Shown: piece by piece, positions 24,352 to 33,107 of the stretch
Position numbering within the stretch: position 1 is the stretch's first letter
How the letters are laid out: every line of letters begins with the position of its first letter
Assembly: GCA_017466345.1 (NCBI GenBank)
Contig: JAFTUI010000024.1
Location: 1 to 64,000, forward strand
DNA from: Tidjanibacter sp.
Lineage (GTDB): Bacteria; Bacteroidota; Bacteroidia; Bacteroidales; Rikenellaceae
Reading direction: 5' to 3'
DNA length: 64,000 nucleotides
Program-made: the position numbers and the translations under genes
The notes under the pieces: model-generated
Databases searched by the model: none
Told to the model about the DNA's origin: nothing
Seen by the model: the letters and a program-made list of their open reading frames with translations, nothing else

Positions 24352-24909
24352 ATGAGCCAAAATAACAAGCAGCGTGTAACGCTCCACGACAAAACTTTCG
24401 AACTCTCTATCCCTCACGCAGAGATCTCTGAGGCTATCCAGAGGGTTGCAGACCGCCTTAATGAAGACTACAAAGGTGTTGATACACCGCTCTTTATGGG
24501 CGTTCTCAATGGTGCATTTATGTTTCTTGGAGAGTTGATGCCCAAAATTAATATGACTTGCGAGGTGCAGTTCGTGAAACTCGCATCATACGTTGGAACA
24601 ACCTCTACGGGCAATGTGCAAGACCTTATAGGTCTGACTCACAGCGTAGAAGGACGCCACATTATCATTGTTGAAGATGTGGTAGATACGGGCGAAAGTA
24701 TGGAGCATCTCTTGGAGGTTTTGGCAACTCACAAACCCGCAAGCGTGGCTATTGCAACACTGCTCTACAAACCTACCAAGTTTACCAAAAGTTACGAAGT
24801 GAAGTATCGCGCTATGGATATTCCCGATGACTTCATCGTTGGTTTTGGCTTGGATTACGATGATATTGGTCGCAACTTGCCCGACATCTACACCATCGTA
24901 AACGAGTAG
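24352..24909 (+). CDS. hpt: Hypoxanthine phosphoribosyltransferase
   Basis: A 185-residue type I phosphoribosyltransferase that salvages hypoxanthine (and guanine) with PRPP. The PRPP-binding loop I-I-I-V-E-D-V-V-D-T-G-E-S-M is at about residues 103-116, and the P-D-D-F-I-V-G-F-G-L-D-Y hood motif is near residue 162. The length is normal. It is transcribed divergently from zupT. Confidence 0.94.
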   Translation: MSQNNKQRVTLHDKTFELSIPHAEISEAIQRVADRLNEDYKGVDTPLFMGVLNGAFMFLGELMPKINMTCEVQFVKLASYVGTTSTGNVQDLIGLTHSVEGRHIIIVEDVVDTGESMEHLLEVLATHKPASVAIATLLYKPTKFTKSYEVKYRAMDIPDDFIVGFGLDYDDIGRNLPDIYTIVNE

Positions 24910-24949
24910 TTACCTACGCGGGAATTTATCTATTGTTTGGTGCTTGCTT

Positions 24950-25225
24950 ATGAAAGAGTGGCTCAAAAAGTATTGGCATTGGGTGTTGGCAACAATTTTG
25001 TTTCTGGCACTTGTGCTATTTGTGAGCGACCTTAGGCTCGTTGATCTGATAAGCACCAAACGCTCTGTAAGGCGTCTGCACCGAGAGATTGAACGCTACG
25101 AGGAGCAAATCCGAGAGGATAGTACCTATGTCGAGATGCTCAAAGATGATGAACAACTCGAAAAATACGCCCGCGAAAAACATCTTATGCACGCCAAAGA
25201 TGAGGTATTATTTATTGTGGAATAG
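24950..25225 (+). CDS. FtsB/DivIC-family cell-division protein
   Basis: A 91-residue bitopic protein: short cytoplasmic N terminus, one membrane helix (about 10-28), and an extracytoplasmic coiled coil (about 35-75) with the conserved E-x-Y-A-R-E-K motif near residue 75, followed by E-V-L-F-I-V-E. This is the septum formation initiator family, which joins the FtsQLB complex at the division site. ATG at 24950 is preferred over a TTG six bases earlier. Confidence 0.85.
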   Translation: MKEWLKKYWHWVLATILFLALVLFVSDLRLVDLISTKRSVRRLHREIERYEEQIREDSTYVEMLKDDEQLEKYAREKHLMHAKDEVLFIVE

Positions 25226-25239
25226 TGTAGAGATAGAGA

Positions 25240-26712
25240 ATGGCTACTGAACTGAAACATAAGGTTGTAAAGGGAGTTGCGTGGAGTACGGTGGAGAAAA
25301 TTCTGTCGGCACTTCTGCAACTTGCCGTAAGCCTTGTACTTCTCAACCTGCTCTCGCCCGAAGACTACGGACTAATGGCTATCGTGGCTGCTTTTCCCGC
25401 AATTCTTATGCCGCTTGTCGATAGCGGTTTCTCGCAAGCCCTTATCCGCAAAAAGGAGGTTGATGACCTCGACTATTCATCGGTTTTCTATGTCAATATA
25501 GCCATTTCGCTGGCTCTTTATGGGGTTTTGGTGGCAATCGCTCCCGCCTGTGGCAGGTTCTTTGGTGCTCCCGACTTTGGAGTGGTAGCACCCATTCTCT
25601 ACCTGCTCATACCCATCAATTCACTCTCGAACATACAGAATGCTATTCTGCAACGCAAGATGGAGTTCCGCAACCTCTCGCTCTATGTGCTTGTGGCAAA
25701 TGCTGTTTCGAGTGCGGTGGCAATATGGATGGCAGTGAAGGGAATGGGAATATGGGCTCTTGTGGGGCAACGTATTGGTGTGGTGGTAGTTAAGACCGCT
25801 ATGATGTGGATAGGGAGCAAGTGGCGTCCTCGCTGGCAGTTCTCCTTTGAGCGCATACGAGGGATGTTCCGCTACGGCTCCCGAATACTGCTTAGCGACC
25901 TTGTGAGCAACGTCTATTACCAAATCTCCAACCTCTTTATTGGTAAATTCTACACCAAGGCGGACTTGGGATACTACGATAGGGGTAACAAAATCAAGGA
26001 GATGCCCGTAACCTCTACTATTATGGCGGTGCTGAATGTTACTTTTTCGGCTTTCTCGCGCCAAAAGGAGGATAAAGTAAAACTTTACTATAACGCCCGT
26101 AAGGTCTATGTTCTTTGGGCTTTTGTGATGTTCCCGCTGATGTGTGGACTTATTGCCATTGCCGAGGATATGTTCCGTGTACTGCTGCCGGAGGTGTGGC
26201 TCCCTGCGGTGCCCTATTTGAGGATTTTGAGCATTGCGGGTCTGCTGGCTCCTCTGTCGGTCATATCGTTCAACCTTGTGAAAGTGTGCGATGACGGCAA
26301 TATGATTTTCCGCATAGAATTTGTCAAAAAACTGATTGCCACGGCTATACTCGCCATAACTATTCCCATAAGTGTAGAGGCTATTGCGTGGGGTCAGGTG
26401 GCGATTTTCGTATCGGATATGACCATCAACTGCCTGACAGCCAAGCGTTACGTTCCCGAGTGGGGCTTGTGGCAGAGGGCAAAAGATGCGCTGCCTTACT
26501 TGGGCATTACGGGACTTATGGTCGCCTTTGTGTGGCTTTTGGGCGTTGCGGGCGAAGCACTTGGTGTTGAACTGTGGATTGTCTTTGTGGCTAAAATAGT
26601 GCTCGGTGCAGGCTTCTACGCTCTGCTTGCCGAACTCTTCCGCCTATCGGCTTGGCACGAGATGAAGGAGATAATAGTCGGCTACTTCCCCAAACGCCGA
26701 AAGAATCGTTAA
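25240..26712 (+). CDS. Lipopolysaccharide/oligosaccharide flippase (MOP superfamily)
   Basis: A 490-residue polytopic membrane protein with 12 to 14 hydrophobic segments. The N terminus K-G-V-A-W-S-T-V-E-K and the early L-L-S-P-E-D-Y-G-L-M-A motif mark the WzxC/TuaB-like polysaccharide flippase branch. Such proteins flip lipid-linked oligosaccharide across the inner membrane. It is not inside a polysaccharide gene cluster here. It starts 14 bases after the divIC-like gene and is followed by two hairpins. Confidence 0.87.
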   Translation: MATELKHKVVKGVAWSTVEKILSALLQLAVSLVLLNLLSPEDYGLMAIVAAFPAILMPLVDSGFSQALIRKKEVDDLDYSSVFYVNIAISLALYGVLVAIAPACGRFFGAPDFGVVAPILYLLIPINSLSNIQNAILQRKMEFRNLSLYVLVANAVSSAVAIWMAVKGMGIWALVGQRIGVVVVKTAMMWIGSKWRPRWQFSFERIRGMFRYGSRILLSDLVSNVYYQISNLFIGKFYTKADLGYYDRGNKIKEMPVTSTIMAVLNVTFSAFSRQKEDKVKLYYNARKVYVLWAFVMFPLMCGLIAIAEDMFRVLLPEVWLPAVPYLRILSIAGLLAPLSVISFNLVKVCDDGNMIFRIEFVKKLIATAILAITIPISVEAIAWGQVAIFVSDMTINCLTAKRYVPEWGLWQRAKDALPYLGITGLMVAFVWLLGVAGEALGVELWIVFVAKIVLGAGFYALLAELFRLSAWHEMKEIIVGYFPKRRKNR

Positions 26713-26733
26713 AATTGAGTGTCCTCTTCATTC

Positions 26734-26756
26734 ACAGGTATCTTTTTAATACCTGT
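26734..26756 (+). terminator. Small hairpin after the flippase gene
   Basis: ACAGGTAT / ATACCTGT with a CTTTTTA loop, 21 bases after the stop. There is no T-tract, so it may be only an mRNA 3' hairpin. Confidence 0.4.
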
Positions 26757-26786
26757 CAATAATAGGGATGATGTTAGATCAATAAT

Positions 26787-26812
26787 AAAGAGGAGCAATG
26801 TTGCTCCTCTTT
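26787..26812. terminator. Bidirectional terminator between flippase gene and truA
   Basis: AAAGAGGAGCAA (26787-26798) and TTGCTCCTCTTT (26801-26812) form a 12-bp stem with a two-base loop between two convergent genes; the truA stop is 3 bases away. Confidence 0.8.
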
Positions 26813-26814
26813 GT

Positions 26815-27549
26815 TTATCGATATTTCACATCCGTTAGGAATAAACCGCTTGCGGGGGCGGAGGAGGAAGAGCGTGAGAGGTCGCGCGAGGCGACAATCT
26901 CTCGGAATTGCTCCACGCTGATTTTGCCCCTGCCGACATCCACCAGAGTGCCCACAACAGCCCTTACCATATTCCTCAGGAAGCGGTTGGCACGGAAGAT
27001 GAAAACCATCATACCGCACTCTATTTCAACCCATTCGGCACGATAGATGTGGCAAATGTTGTTCGTATTATTACTGCCGAGTTTGGCAAAAGTCGTGAAA
27101 TCCTCGGTCGCAAGCAGCACCTTTGCAGCCTCGTTCATCGCCGCCATATCGAGCGGTGCAGTGTGTTGCCAGGTGGTCGCCTTCGTGAAGGGGTCTTTGC
27201 GGGTTTGGATATAGTAGCGATACTCCCTTTCGGTGGCATCGAAGCGAGCGTGAGCATCGTCAGCGACCTCGTAGATGCGCTTAAAAGCCACATCCTCGGG
27301 CAAGAGCGAATTCAGATGGTAGACGAAATCTTCGGGATTGGAGATGGGGCACGAGGTGTCGAAGTGGGCAACATAGAAAGCTGCGTGGACACCCGTATCG
27401 GTCCTGCCCGCACCCACAACGTCTATCTCTTCCCTCAGAAACGTAGAGAGAGCCTCCTCGATAGTCTGCTCAACGGAGCGAGCATTGGGCTGTCGTTGCC
27501 AACCGCAATAGGCTGTGCCTTTATAAGAAAGTTCTGCAAAGTAGCGCAT
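26815..27549 (-). CDS. truA: tRNA pseudouridine synthase A
   Basis: A 244-residue enzyme that isomerises uridines 38-40 in the anticodon arm. The catalytic Asp is in G-R-T-D-T-G-V-H-A at about residues 49-57. Y-R-Y-Y-I, a short R-F-D segment and R-A-N-R-F-L-R-N-M-V-R near residue 200 fit the family. The start at 27549 (M-R-Y-F-A-E-L) is chosen because a consensus promoter lies 27 bases upstream, inside what would be a longer reading frame. Confidence 0.95.
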   Translation of the reverse strand: MRYFAELSYKGTAYCGWQRQPNARSVEQTIEEALSTFLREEIDVVGAGRTDTGVHAAFYVAHFDTSCPISNPEDFVYHLNSLLPEDVAFKRIYEVADDAHARFDATEREYRYYIQTRKDPFTKATTWQHTAPLDMAAMNEAAKVLLATEDFTTFAKLGSNNTNNICHIYRAEWVEIECGMMVFIFRANRFLRNMVRAVVGTLVDVGRGKISVEQFREIVASRDLSRSSSSAPASGLFLTDVKYR

Positions 27550-27575
27550 ATTATCCTTTTTTGGTTTTACGAAGA

Positions 27576-27583
27576 CAAAAATA
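27576..27583 (-). promoter_or_regulatory. -7 element (TATTTTTG) of truA
   Basis: Minus strand TATTTTTG, 26 bases before the truA ATG; supports the shorter truA start. Confidence 0.5.
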
Positions 27584-27596
27584 CTGAAAAAATCGT

Positions 27597-27604
27597 TATT
27601 TTTG
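27597..27604 (+). promoter_or_regulatory. -7 element (TATTTTTG) of dapB-lepB
   Basis: Plus strand TATTTTTG, 22 bases before the dapB ATG; it lies 13 bases from the divergent truA element. Confidence 0.5.
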
Positions 27605-27626
27605 TAAGTTAAAACCCGAGAAAGAT

Positions 27627-28322
27627 ATGAAAGTTGCAATTATTGGCTACGGAAAGATGGGGCACGAGATAGAGAAGGTGCTCTTGGAGCGAGGACACGA
27701 GGTCGCACTGAGGATTGACGTGGAGAATCGCGAGAGGGATATGGTGGCAGAAAAATTCGTGGATATAGACCTCGCAATTGAGTTTACCTCGCCCGCAACC
27801 GCCTATGATAATATCAAGCAGTGCTTGTTGATGGGTGTGCCTGTGCTGAGTGGCTCTACGGGCTGGTTGGAGCACAAAGCCGAGGTGGATGCACTTTGCC
27901 GCCAGCAGGGTGGGGCGTTCTTCTACTCCTCCAACTATTCGCTTGGCGTGAATGTTCTATTCCGCCTAAATCGCTGGCTTGCAAGGGTTATGGCACCTAT
28001 GGAGCAGTATAATGTAAAGATTGAGGAAACCCACCATATTCACAAACTCGATGCTCCGAGCGGTACGGCTGCAACACTTGCCGAGGAGATGGCTGTGGCA
28101 AGCGAGGGACGCAAGGTGGTCGCCAGGGAGGATATTATCTCCTACCGCGAGGGCGAGGTGCCGGGTATTCACACCATAACTTATGACTCCGAGGAGGATA
28201 CACTCACAGTGTCACACAGTGCAAAATCGCGCCGAGGTTTGGCTTTGGGTGCGGTGCTGGCTGGCGAGTGGCTTGTGGGCAGGAAGGGCGTTTTCTCGAT
28301 GGATGACTTTTTGCAAATATAG
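27627..28322 (+). CDS. dapB: 4-hydroxy-tetrahydrodipicolinate reductase
   Basis: A 231-residue NAD(P)H-dependent reductase of the diaminopimelate/lysine pathway. The nucleotide-binding turn is I-G-Y-G-K-M-G-H at the N terminus. The substrate site motif E-x-H-H-x-H-K-L-D-A-P-S-G-T-A is seen at about residues 133-147 (E-E-T-H-H-I-H-K-L-D). It is a bit shorter than the E. coli protein but within the Bacteroidetes range. lepB starts 6 bases later, making an operon. Confidence 0.95.
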   Translation: MKVAIIGYGKMGHEIEKVLLERGHEVALRIDVENRERDMVAEKFVDIDLAIEFTSPATAYDNIKQCLLMGVPVLSGSTGWLEHKAEVDALCRQQGGAFFYSSNYSLGVNVLFRLNRWLARVMAPMEQYNVKIEETHHIHKLDAPSGTAATLAEEMAVASEGRKVVAREDIISYREGEVPGIHTITYDSEEDTLTVSHSAKSRRGLALGAVLAGEWLVGRKGVFSMDDFLQI

Positions 28323-28328
28323 TTGATT

Positions 28329-29684
28329 ATGAAGAAGATATTTCAGAATAGATGGTTTAAGTTTGTCCTCGTGGCTGTGGTCTATGTGCTGTGGTTTGTG
28401 GTGTGGACCGAGAATTTGTGGTTCCTCTTGGGATTGCCCATAATTTTCGACCTCTACATCACCAAACGCATCCAACGCCTGATACGTTGGGATAAGCACG
28501 AGGAGCGCAAGTGCACCAACAAGACCTACAAGGAGATTTTCAGCTGGTTAGATGCTATTGTCTTTGCGCTCGTATTTGCTTGGCTCATAAATATATACAT
28601 CTTCCAGATGTACACCATTCCAACCTCCTCGATGGAGAAGACGCTGTTGGTGGGCGACTACCTCTGCGTGAGCAAAGCGACCTACGGTCCCCGTATGCCT
28701 CAGACACCTCTTTCGTTGCCGCTTATGCATCACACAACTCCCTGGGGTACAAAGTCTTACTCTGAGGCTGTAAAGATGCCATACAAGCGTTTGGCGGGTC
28801 TTAGAGGCGTGGAGAGGGGCGATATTGTGGTCTTCAACTTTCCTGCGGGCGATACGGTAATTCTTGAAAGACAGAACGAAACGTACTACGACATTGTGCG
28901 TCAATTTACCTCTGCCTATGGCGAAAAGCGCGGTCGTGAGTTGATGAATAGGCAGTATAGCGTAACTTCGCGCCCTGTGGATAAGAGGGAACACTATGTG
29001 AAGCGTTGTGTGGCAGTGGCAGGCGACACACTGAGCATCAAGGGCGGTGTGCTATATGTCAATGGCGAGGAGCAGGATTATATTGACAATCAACAATATA
29101 TCTACTATGTTCAGACCACCTCGAAACTGAGCAAGAAGAGCTTCGAGCGACTTGGAGTTTCGCCCGATGAGGTGCATTACTCGGCGTCTACGGGTATATA
29201 TGCTATGCCCCTTACGAAGTCGGCTGTGGCAGTACTCGAAGCGATGAAGAACGTGGTGTCGGTCACTAAGAACGAAAGCACCGAGCCTTTCTTGGCAATC
29301 TTCCCAAACAATGCCGACTATCTTTGGACGGAGGATAATTTTGGACCACTATGGGTGCCCAAGAAGGGAACAACAGTGGCTCTTACTACCGACAATCTTC
29401 CTCTCTATGAACGTATTATAAAGAACTACGAGGGCAATGACCTGAGGGTGGAGGATGGAAAAATCTTCATCAATGGTGTGGAAAGCAGTAGTTATACCTT
29501 CCAGATGGATTACTACTTTATGATGGGCGACAACCGCCATATGTCTGCCGACTCGCGCTTCTGGGGCTTTGTGCCCGAGGATCACGTTGTGGGCACACCC
29601 TCGTTCGTATGGCTCTCGCTCGATAAGTACAAACCCTTCCCAAGTAACATCCGCTGGGATAGGATGTTTAAGGCTCACAAATAA
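28329..29684 (+). CDS. lepB: Signal peptidase I
   Basis: A 451-residue membrane-bound protease that cuts signal peptides from exported proteins. Membrane segments lie at about 11-28, 30-46 and 74-93. The catalytic Ser101 is in I-P-T-S-S-M-E-K-T-L, and the catalytic Lys225 is in H-Y-V-K-R-C-V-A-V-A-G-D. The late G-D-N-R-H-M-S-A-D-S-R-F-W-G box is intact. It is longer than E. coli LepB (about 324), with an insert between the Lys and G-D-N-R boxes, as usual in Bacteroidetes. ATG at 28329 is preferred to a TTG two codons earlier. Confidence 0.95.
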   Translation: MKKIFQNRWFKFVLVAVVYVLWFVVWTENLWFLLGLPIIFDLYITKRIQRLIRWDKHEERKCTNKTYKEIFSWLDAIVFALVFAWLINIYIFQMYTIPTSSMEKTLLVGDYLCVSKATYGPRMPQTPLSLPLMHHTTPWGTKSYSEAVKMPYKRLAGLRGVERGDIVVFNFPAGDTVILERQNETYYDIVRQFTSAYGEKRGRELMNRQYSVTSRPVDKREHYVKRCVAVAGDTLSIKGGVLYVNGEEQDYIDNQQYIYYVQTTSKLSKKSFERLGVSPDEVHYSASTGIYAMPLTKSAVAVLEAMKNVVSVTKNESTEPFLAIFPNNADYLWTEDNFGPLWVPKKGTTVALTTDNLPLYERIIKNYEGNDLRVEDGKIFINGVESSSYTFQMDYYFMMGDNRHMSADSRFWGFVPEDHVVGTPSFVWLSLDKYKPFPSNIRWDRMFKAHK

Positions 29685-29697
29685 ACCTTTACTCTAA

Positions 29698-30315
29698 GTG
29701 TCGTCAGTAGAGGATACATACAAAACCGTTGTCGGCAATGCCGAAACCATCATCAGGGAGCGCAGTAGCAAGTTTCTGGCGCTCTCGTACCACGTCACAT
29801 CGGCCGATGAGGTGAGGGATATTATGGAGCCTCTGCGCAAAAAGTTCTACGATGCAACGCACCATTGCTACGCCTACCGCATAGGTCCCAAAGGCGAAGA
29901 GTGGCGTGCCAACGATGACGGCGAACCTTCGGGAACGGCAGGCAAACCCATTCTGGGACAGCTGCTTTCGCGCGATATAACAGACTGTTTAGTGGTAGTC
30001 GTAAGGTGGTTTGGCGGCACCAAATTGGGTGTAGCAGGACTTATTGAGACCTATCGTGAGGCTACTGCTGCGGTTTTGGATGTTAGCCGAGTGGAGGAGC
30101 GCACAGTGGATAGGGTGTTGCACATTCGCTATCCGTTCGAGAGTATGAATGGCGTAATGAAGGCTGTGAAGGCTATGGAGCCCAAAATTTTGGAGCAGAC
30201 ATTTGACAATATGTGTGCTGCAAGACTCGCCATAAGACTCTCTAAGGCAGACGAACTGCTCGCAAGGCTCGAAAAGGTCGAAGGAATTAGCATTGAAGAT
30301 GAAACAGAAGTATAA
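29698..30315 (+). CDS. yigZ: YigZ/IMPACT-family protein
   Basis: A 205-residue protein of the IMPACT/YigZ family with an N-terminal UPF0029 domain (about 15-125) containing A-T-H-H-C-Y-A-Y-R, N-D-D-G-E-P-S-G-T-A-G-K-P-I-L and V-V-V-R-W-F-G-G-T-K-L-G, followed by a small C-terminal domain with ferredoxin-like fold. It begins with GTG, the only in-frame start candidate nearby. The biochemical role is unsettled in the family (translation-linked regulation is proposed). Its 3' end overlaps the start of uvrA by 17 bases. Confidence 0.9.
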   Translation: MSSVEDTYKTVVGNAETIIRERSSKFLALSYHVTSADEVRDIMEPLRKKFYDATHHCYAYRIGPKGEEWRANDDGEPSGTAGKPILGQLLSRDITDCLVVVVRWFGGTKLGVAGLIETYREATAAVLDVSRVEERTVDRVLHIRYPFESMNGVMKAVKAMEPKILEQTFDNMCAARLAIRLSKADELLARLEKVEGISIEDETEV

Positions 30316-33103
30316 CTCCATATACATCAGGGGCGCAAGAGTCCACAACCTTAAAAACATTGAGGTTGAGATACCTCACAACCAATTGGTTGTGGTAACA
30401 GGACTTTCGGGCTCGGGCAAATCTACGCTCGCCTTCGACACCATCTTTGCCGAAGGGCAACGCAGATATGTGGAGAGCCTTTCGACCTACGCACGCCAAT
30501 TTTTGGGCAGGGTTGAAAAACCCGATGTGGATATTATTAGGGGTATCGCTCCCGCCATTGCTATCGAGCAGAAGGTTACCTCGCGCAATCCACGCTCTAC
30601 GGTCGGTACCTCTACGGAGATTTACGACTACCTTAAACTCCTCTTTGCACGCATCGGTAGAACATTTTCGCCTATTTCGGGTAGGGAGGTGGTGCATTAT
30701 CAGGCGCAGGACGTGGTGGAGCGCATCGCTTCGCTCCCAGAGGGCGAGGCAGTCTTGGTCGCCGCTCCTTTTGTACTCCGAGAGGGCGAGAGGGTTATCG
30801 AGAAGATTACCCTGCTGATGGAGGAGGGTGTGCAGCGTTTTAGCCTCCAAGGGGAGATGATGCTGGCGGAGGATTTTGTACAGAGCGTTGGAGCAGATGC
30901 TGAGCCTAAGGATATTATGGTTGTTGTGGACCGCCTAAGGACTTCACACGAGGAGGAATTGCTGAGCCGTGCGGGCGACTCTGTGGCAAGGGCTATGGAG
31001 ATTGGAGATGGCGTTTGTCTGCTTGTTGTATCCGAGAGGGTAGAGGAGTACTCATCCCGCTTTGAGATTGATGGCATAACATTCGAGGAGCCCACCGAGC
31101 ACCTCTTCTCGTTCAATAACCCCATTGGTGCCTGCCCCGTCTGCGAGGGCTATGGCAAGGTGGTTGGCATTGACGAAAACCTTGTGGTGCCCGACAAAAA
31201 CAAGAGCGTTTTCGAGAACGCAATTGCCTGCTGGCGAGGTGCTTCGATGAGTTGGTTTAGGGATAGATTGGTGGAGAACGCCCACCGCTTCGACTTCCCT
31301 GTTCACGCGCCATACTATGCGCTCACAAAGGAACAAAAACGACTGCTGTGGACTGGCAATGAGTATTTTCACGGCTTGGACGAGTTCTTCAAGATGCTCG
31401 AAAAAGAGCGTTATAAGGTACAATATAGGGTTATGCTCTCGCGCTTTACGGGTAAAACATTGTGCCCCGAATGCGAGGGTACACGCCTGCGCCGTGAGGC
31501 TCTCTATGTGAAGGTTGGGGGCAGAAACATTGCCGAATTGGTGCAGATGCCCGTAGATGAACTCATTGAATTCTTTGCCTCGTTGAGCCTTACCGACCAC
31601 GAACTATCTAAGGCAGAACGAGTGCTTAAAGAGATACAAACCCGCCTGCAATATGTTGCAGATGTGGGACTTGGCTATTTGACACTCGACCGTCTTTCTT
31701 CGACACTCTCGGGTGGCGAAAGCCAGCGCATAAACCTCTCTACATCGCTCGGCAGCAACCTTACGGGCTCGCTCTACATTCTCGATGAACCGAGCATCGG
31801 TCTGCATCCGAGGGATACGCATAAACTCATAGGTGTGCTGAGGAAGTTGCGCAATATGGGCAATACGGTTATTGTTGTGGAGCACGAAGAGGAGGTCATT
31901 AGGGCTGCCGATAGGATTGTAGATATAGGTCCAGAGGCAGGTGTGAATGGTGGCGAAGTGGTCTATAATGGCTCTCTTTCGGAGATTGCGAACGCCGAGC
32001 GCAGTCTTACAGCAGACTACCTGTTGGGGCGCAAGAGTATCCCTATGCCAACCACAAGGCGCGGATGGAGTAGTTTTGTGGAGATTAGTGGTGCAAGGGA
32101 AAACAATCTGAAAAACATAGATGTTAAAATTCCGCTGGGGGTTATGACTTGTGTGACGGGCGTGAGTGGTAGTGGTAAGTCCTCGTTGGTGGAGGGTATT
32201 CTCTATCCCGCTCTAAGGCGACACATCTACGAGACGGGCAACCGCCCAGGGGGATACACATCACTCGGAGGCGACCTCGGACTCATACGCTCGGTGGAGA
32301 TGGTAGACCAAAGCCCCATTGGTAAATCACTGAGGTCCAACCCCGTAACATATACCAAGGCGTACAACGATATTCGCCAACTCTTTGCTCAGCAACCCTA
32401 TGCCAAGCACAATGGTATCACGCAGTCGCACTTTTCGTTCAATCGCCCAGGTGGTAGGTGCGAGGAGTGTCAGGGCGAGGGCGTTATCCGCGTGGAGATG
32501 CAGTTTATGGCAGATGTGGAGCTAAGGTGCGAACATTGCGGCGGCAAGCGTTTTAACGATGAGGTGTTGGAGGTGCGTTATCGTGGCAAGAGCATCTCGG
32601 ATGTGCTGGAAATGAGCGTGGATGACGCCATAGCGTTCTTCGGAGAGGAGAGTGAACCACTGAACAAACGCATCGTAGCGACACTCTCTACGTTGCAGAG
32701 TGTGGGGCTCGGATACATCAAACTCGGACAATCAACATCCACTCTCTCGGGCGGTGAGATTCAGAGGGTTAAACTCGCCTCGTACCTTATGGGCGAGGAC
32801 ACTACCGAGGGTACGATGTTCATCTTCGATGAACCCACTACGGGTCTGCACTTCCACGATATTGGCAAACTCCTTGCGGCATTCGATGCACTGCTCCGCA
32901 AGGGGCACACGATTGTGGTCATTGAGCACAATATGGAGGTAATAAAGTGTGCTGATTGGGTTATCGACCTTGGACCTGAGGCGGGTGATGGTGGTGGCAA
33001 TCTCGTATTTGAGGGCACACCCGACAACCTTGTGAAATGCAAGGATAGTTATACGGGGCAATTCTTAGCCCAACATATAGCAATTTCCAAAGAGAAAGAA
33101 TAA
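30299..33103 (+). CDS. uvrA: Excinuclease ABC subunit A
   Basis: A 934-residue damage-recognition ATPase of nucleotide excision repair. There are two ABC modules: the first Walker A is G-L-S-G-S-G-K-S-T near residue 32, and the second is G-V-S-G-S-G-K-S-S near 620. Signature motifs L-S-G-G-E-S-Q-R and L-S-G-G-E-I-Q-R, and Walker B L-D-E-P-S-I-G-L-H and F-D-E-P-T-T-G-L-H, are intact. Zinc-binding Cys pairs are seen at C-P-V-C-E-G, C-P-E-C-E-G and C-E-E-C-Q-G...C-E-H-C-G-G. ATG at 30299 is preferred to a TTG six bases upstream. Confidence 0.96.
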   Translation: MKQKYNSIYIRGARVHNLKNIEVEIPHNQLVVVTGLSGSGKSTLAFDTIFAEGQRRYVESLSTYARQFLGRVEKPDVDIIRGIAPAIAIEQKVTSRNPRSTVGTSTEIYDYLKLLFARIGRTFSPISGREVVHYQAQDVVERIASLPEGEAVLVAAPFVLREGERVIEKITLLMEEGVQRFSLQGEMMLAEDFVQSVGADAEPKDIMVVVDRLRTSHEEELLSRAGDSVARAMEIGDGVCLLVVSERVEEYSSRFEIDGITFEEPTEHLFSFNNPIGACPVCEGYGKVVGIDENLVVPDKNKSVFENAIACWRGASMSWFRDRLVENAHRFDFPVHAPYYALTKEQKRLLWTGNEYFHGLDEFFKMLEKERYKVQYRVMLSRFTGKTLCPECEGTRLRREALYVKVGGRNIAELVQMPVDELIEFFASLSLTDHELSKAERVLKEIQTRLQYVADVGLGYLTLDRLSSTLSGGESQRINLSTSLGSNLTGSLYILDEPSIGLHPRDTHKLIGVLRKLRNMGNTVIVVEHEEEVIRAADRIVDIGPEAGVNGGEVVYNGSLSEIANAERSLTADYLLGRKSIPMPTTRRGWSSFVEISGARENNLKNIDVKIPLGVMTCVTGVSGSGKSSLVEGILYPALRRHIYETGNRPGGYTSLGGDLGLIRSVEMVDQSPIGKSLRSNPVTYTKAYNDIRQLFAQQPYAKHNGITQSHFSFNRPGGRCEECQGEGVIRVEMQFMADVELRCEHCGGKRFNDEVLEVRYRGKSISDVLEMSVDDAIAFFGEESEPLNKRIVATLSTLQSVGLGYIKLGQSTSTLSGGEIQRVKLASYLMGEDTTEGTMFIFDEPTTGLHFHDIGKLLAAFDALLRKGHTIVVIEHNMEVIKCADWVIDLGPEAGDGGGNLVFEGTPDNLVKCKDSYTGQFLAQHIAISKEKE

Positions 33104-33107
33104 GAGG

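Noticed and set aside
24252-24392. Longer N terminus of zupT
   Set aside because: It would run across both divergent promoters and add a segment without family likeness.
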